Shown here: piece by piece, positions 63,371-64,000 of the stretch | Numbering within the stretch: the stretch's first letter is position 1 | Layout: the number at the start of each line of letters is the position of its first letter | NCBI GenBank assembly: GCA_018136815.1 | Contig: CM030933.1 | Location: forward strand, 7,838,284 to 7,902,283 | Direction of reading: 5' to 3' | Origin: Isochrysis galbana | Taxonomy: Eukaryota; Haptophyta; Isochrysidales; Isochrysidaceae | Length of the DNA: 64,000 bases | Made by a program: the position numbers and the translations under genes | Notes under the pieces: generated by a model | What the model was told of the DNA's origin: nothing | Seen by the model: the letters and a program-made list of their open reading frames with translations, nothing else | Database searches by the model: none

Positions 63371-64000
63371 CGTCCTCGCACAGTGGCCCCATTGCTCATG
63401 TCTCCCATTTGCCCGTCTCAGCCCGCCCGTCTGTTGCCAACCCTGCAGGTCCAATGATGCGGCCGCAGCACGCGGTCTTCGTCCTCGGGCAGTGGTGGTA
63501 CTCGTCGGGATCGTCGCGCGGTTCCCCGTGGTTTGGCTCCCACGCATTTGCGCACGCTGCCCTTGCCTCGCCTACCTTCGTTCGCTGTCGCTCCGAGGCT
63601 CTCGCACGCCTGTCGCCATCGGATCGCACCCTCGTCTCTCTCCTCGATACACCCTCTGCGTTCTTCTGACAGTCGCGACTGTCACGCCCCTTCAGATATC
63701 TCTCAACGCCGTCGTTTACGTTTGATCGCGGTACGGGAACGTACGGGAATTCTTTTCCAGTTCCCCCCGCGGTCGCCGAATTTTCCCCCCGCGGCCGCCG
63801 AATAGTTCCCCCCGCGGGAAGAGAGGTATGGCTCGCCCCCCTTTCGACCACGGAGGATGGATCTCCCTCCCCTTTCGCTGCGCTCTGTCAGGAGACCCCG
63901 TACCTCGTCGTTTAGCTCGCGCGTGACGTGCCGAGCCCGTCGTGATATCTCGCCGCCTTTCGCCGTTGGCTGTTCGACTACTCATATATCGAAGAACAGG
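63371..64000. other. Downstream of gypsy pol, element end not reached
   Basis: TTCCCCCCGCGG occurs three times between 63760 and 63820. No LTR start or polypurine tract could be fixed, so the 3' LTR may lie beyond the window. Confidence 0.4.

Overview
The window is nuclear DNA of a GC-rich, intron-bearing unicellular eukaryote. Genes have short GT-AG introns (about 70-210 bp) and one GC-AG intron, there are no bacterial operons, and homopolymer G/C tracts are abundant. The gene set (a membrane protein with a TIR family I associate with haptophytes and heterokont algae, a chalcone-isomerase-like protein, strawberry notch, class Ia ribonucleotide reductase R2) fits a marine microalga; the lineage is an inference. 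Two runs of exactly 100 N (26741-26840, 37841-37940) are assembly gaps.

Region 1 (0.9-11.2 kb, minus strand): two tandem paralogues with identical four-exon structures. Each encodes a signal peptide, a nicotinamidase/isochorismatase-fold ectodomain, a Cys-rich EGF-like stalk, one membrane span, a cytosolic TIR domain with the catalytic-type Glu, and a second degenerate TIR-like module. In both copies the nicotinamidase nucleophile Cys is Val while the other active-site and metal residues remain. TIR enzymes release nicotinamide from NAD+, so a dead nicotinamidase outside joined to a TIR inside suggests a nicotinamide-type sensor-receptor. This is the most interesting system in the window.

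Region 2 (11-36.8 kb): a four-span membrane protein; the R2 subunit of ribonucleotide reductase (seven exons, all active-site residues present); an inverted-repeat and MITE-like cluster; a decayed Ty1/copia element; a strawberry-notch helicase cut by the first gap; an RI-type LRR protein; a RanBP2-zinc-finger/RD-rich RNA-binding protein; hAT and IS5-like transposase remnants; and a secretory DnaJ protein.

Region 3 (37-64 kb): mostly retroelements. It holds a LINE reverse transcriptase joined to another LINE's ORF1, an open frame fusing a Ty3/gypsy integrase to a LINE C-terminal tail, a 5'-truncated LINE with target-site duplications, a gag-only Ty1/copia element split by a 747-bp insertion with an 18-bp target duplication, and a long Ty3/gypsy chromovirus that carries a DNA cytosine methyltransferase-like domain upstream of its protease. 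A chalcone-isomerase-like gene with a GC-AG intron lies between them. A dispersed 3'-hairpin repeat family occurs in four places and links the regions.
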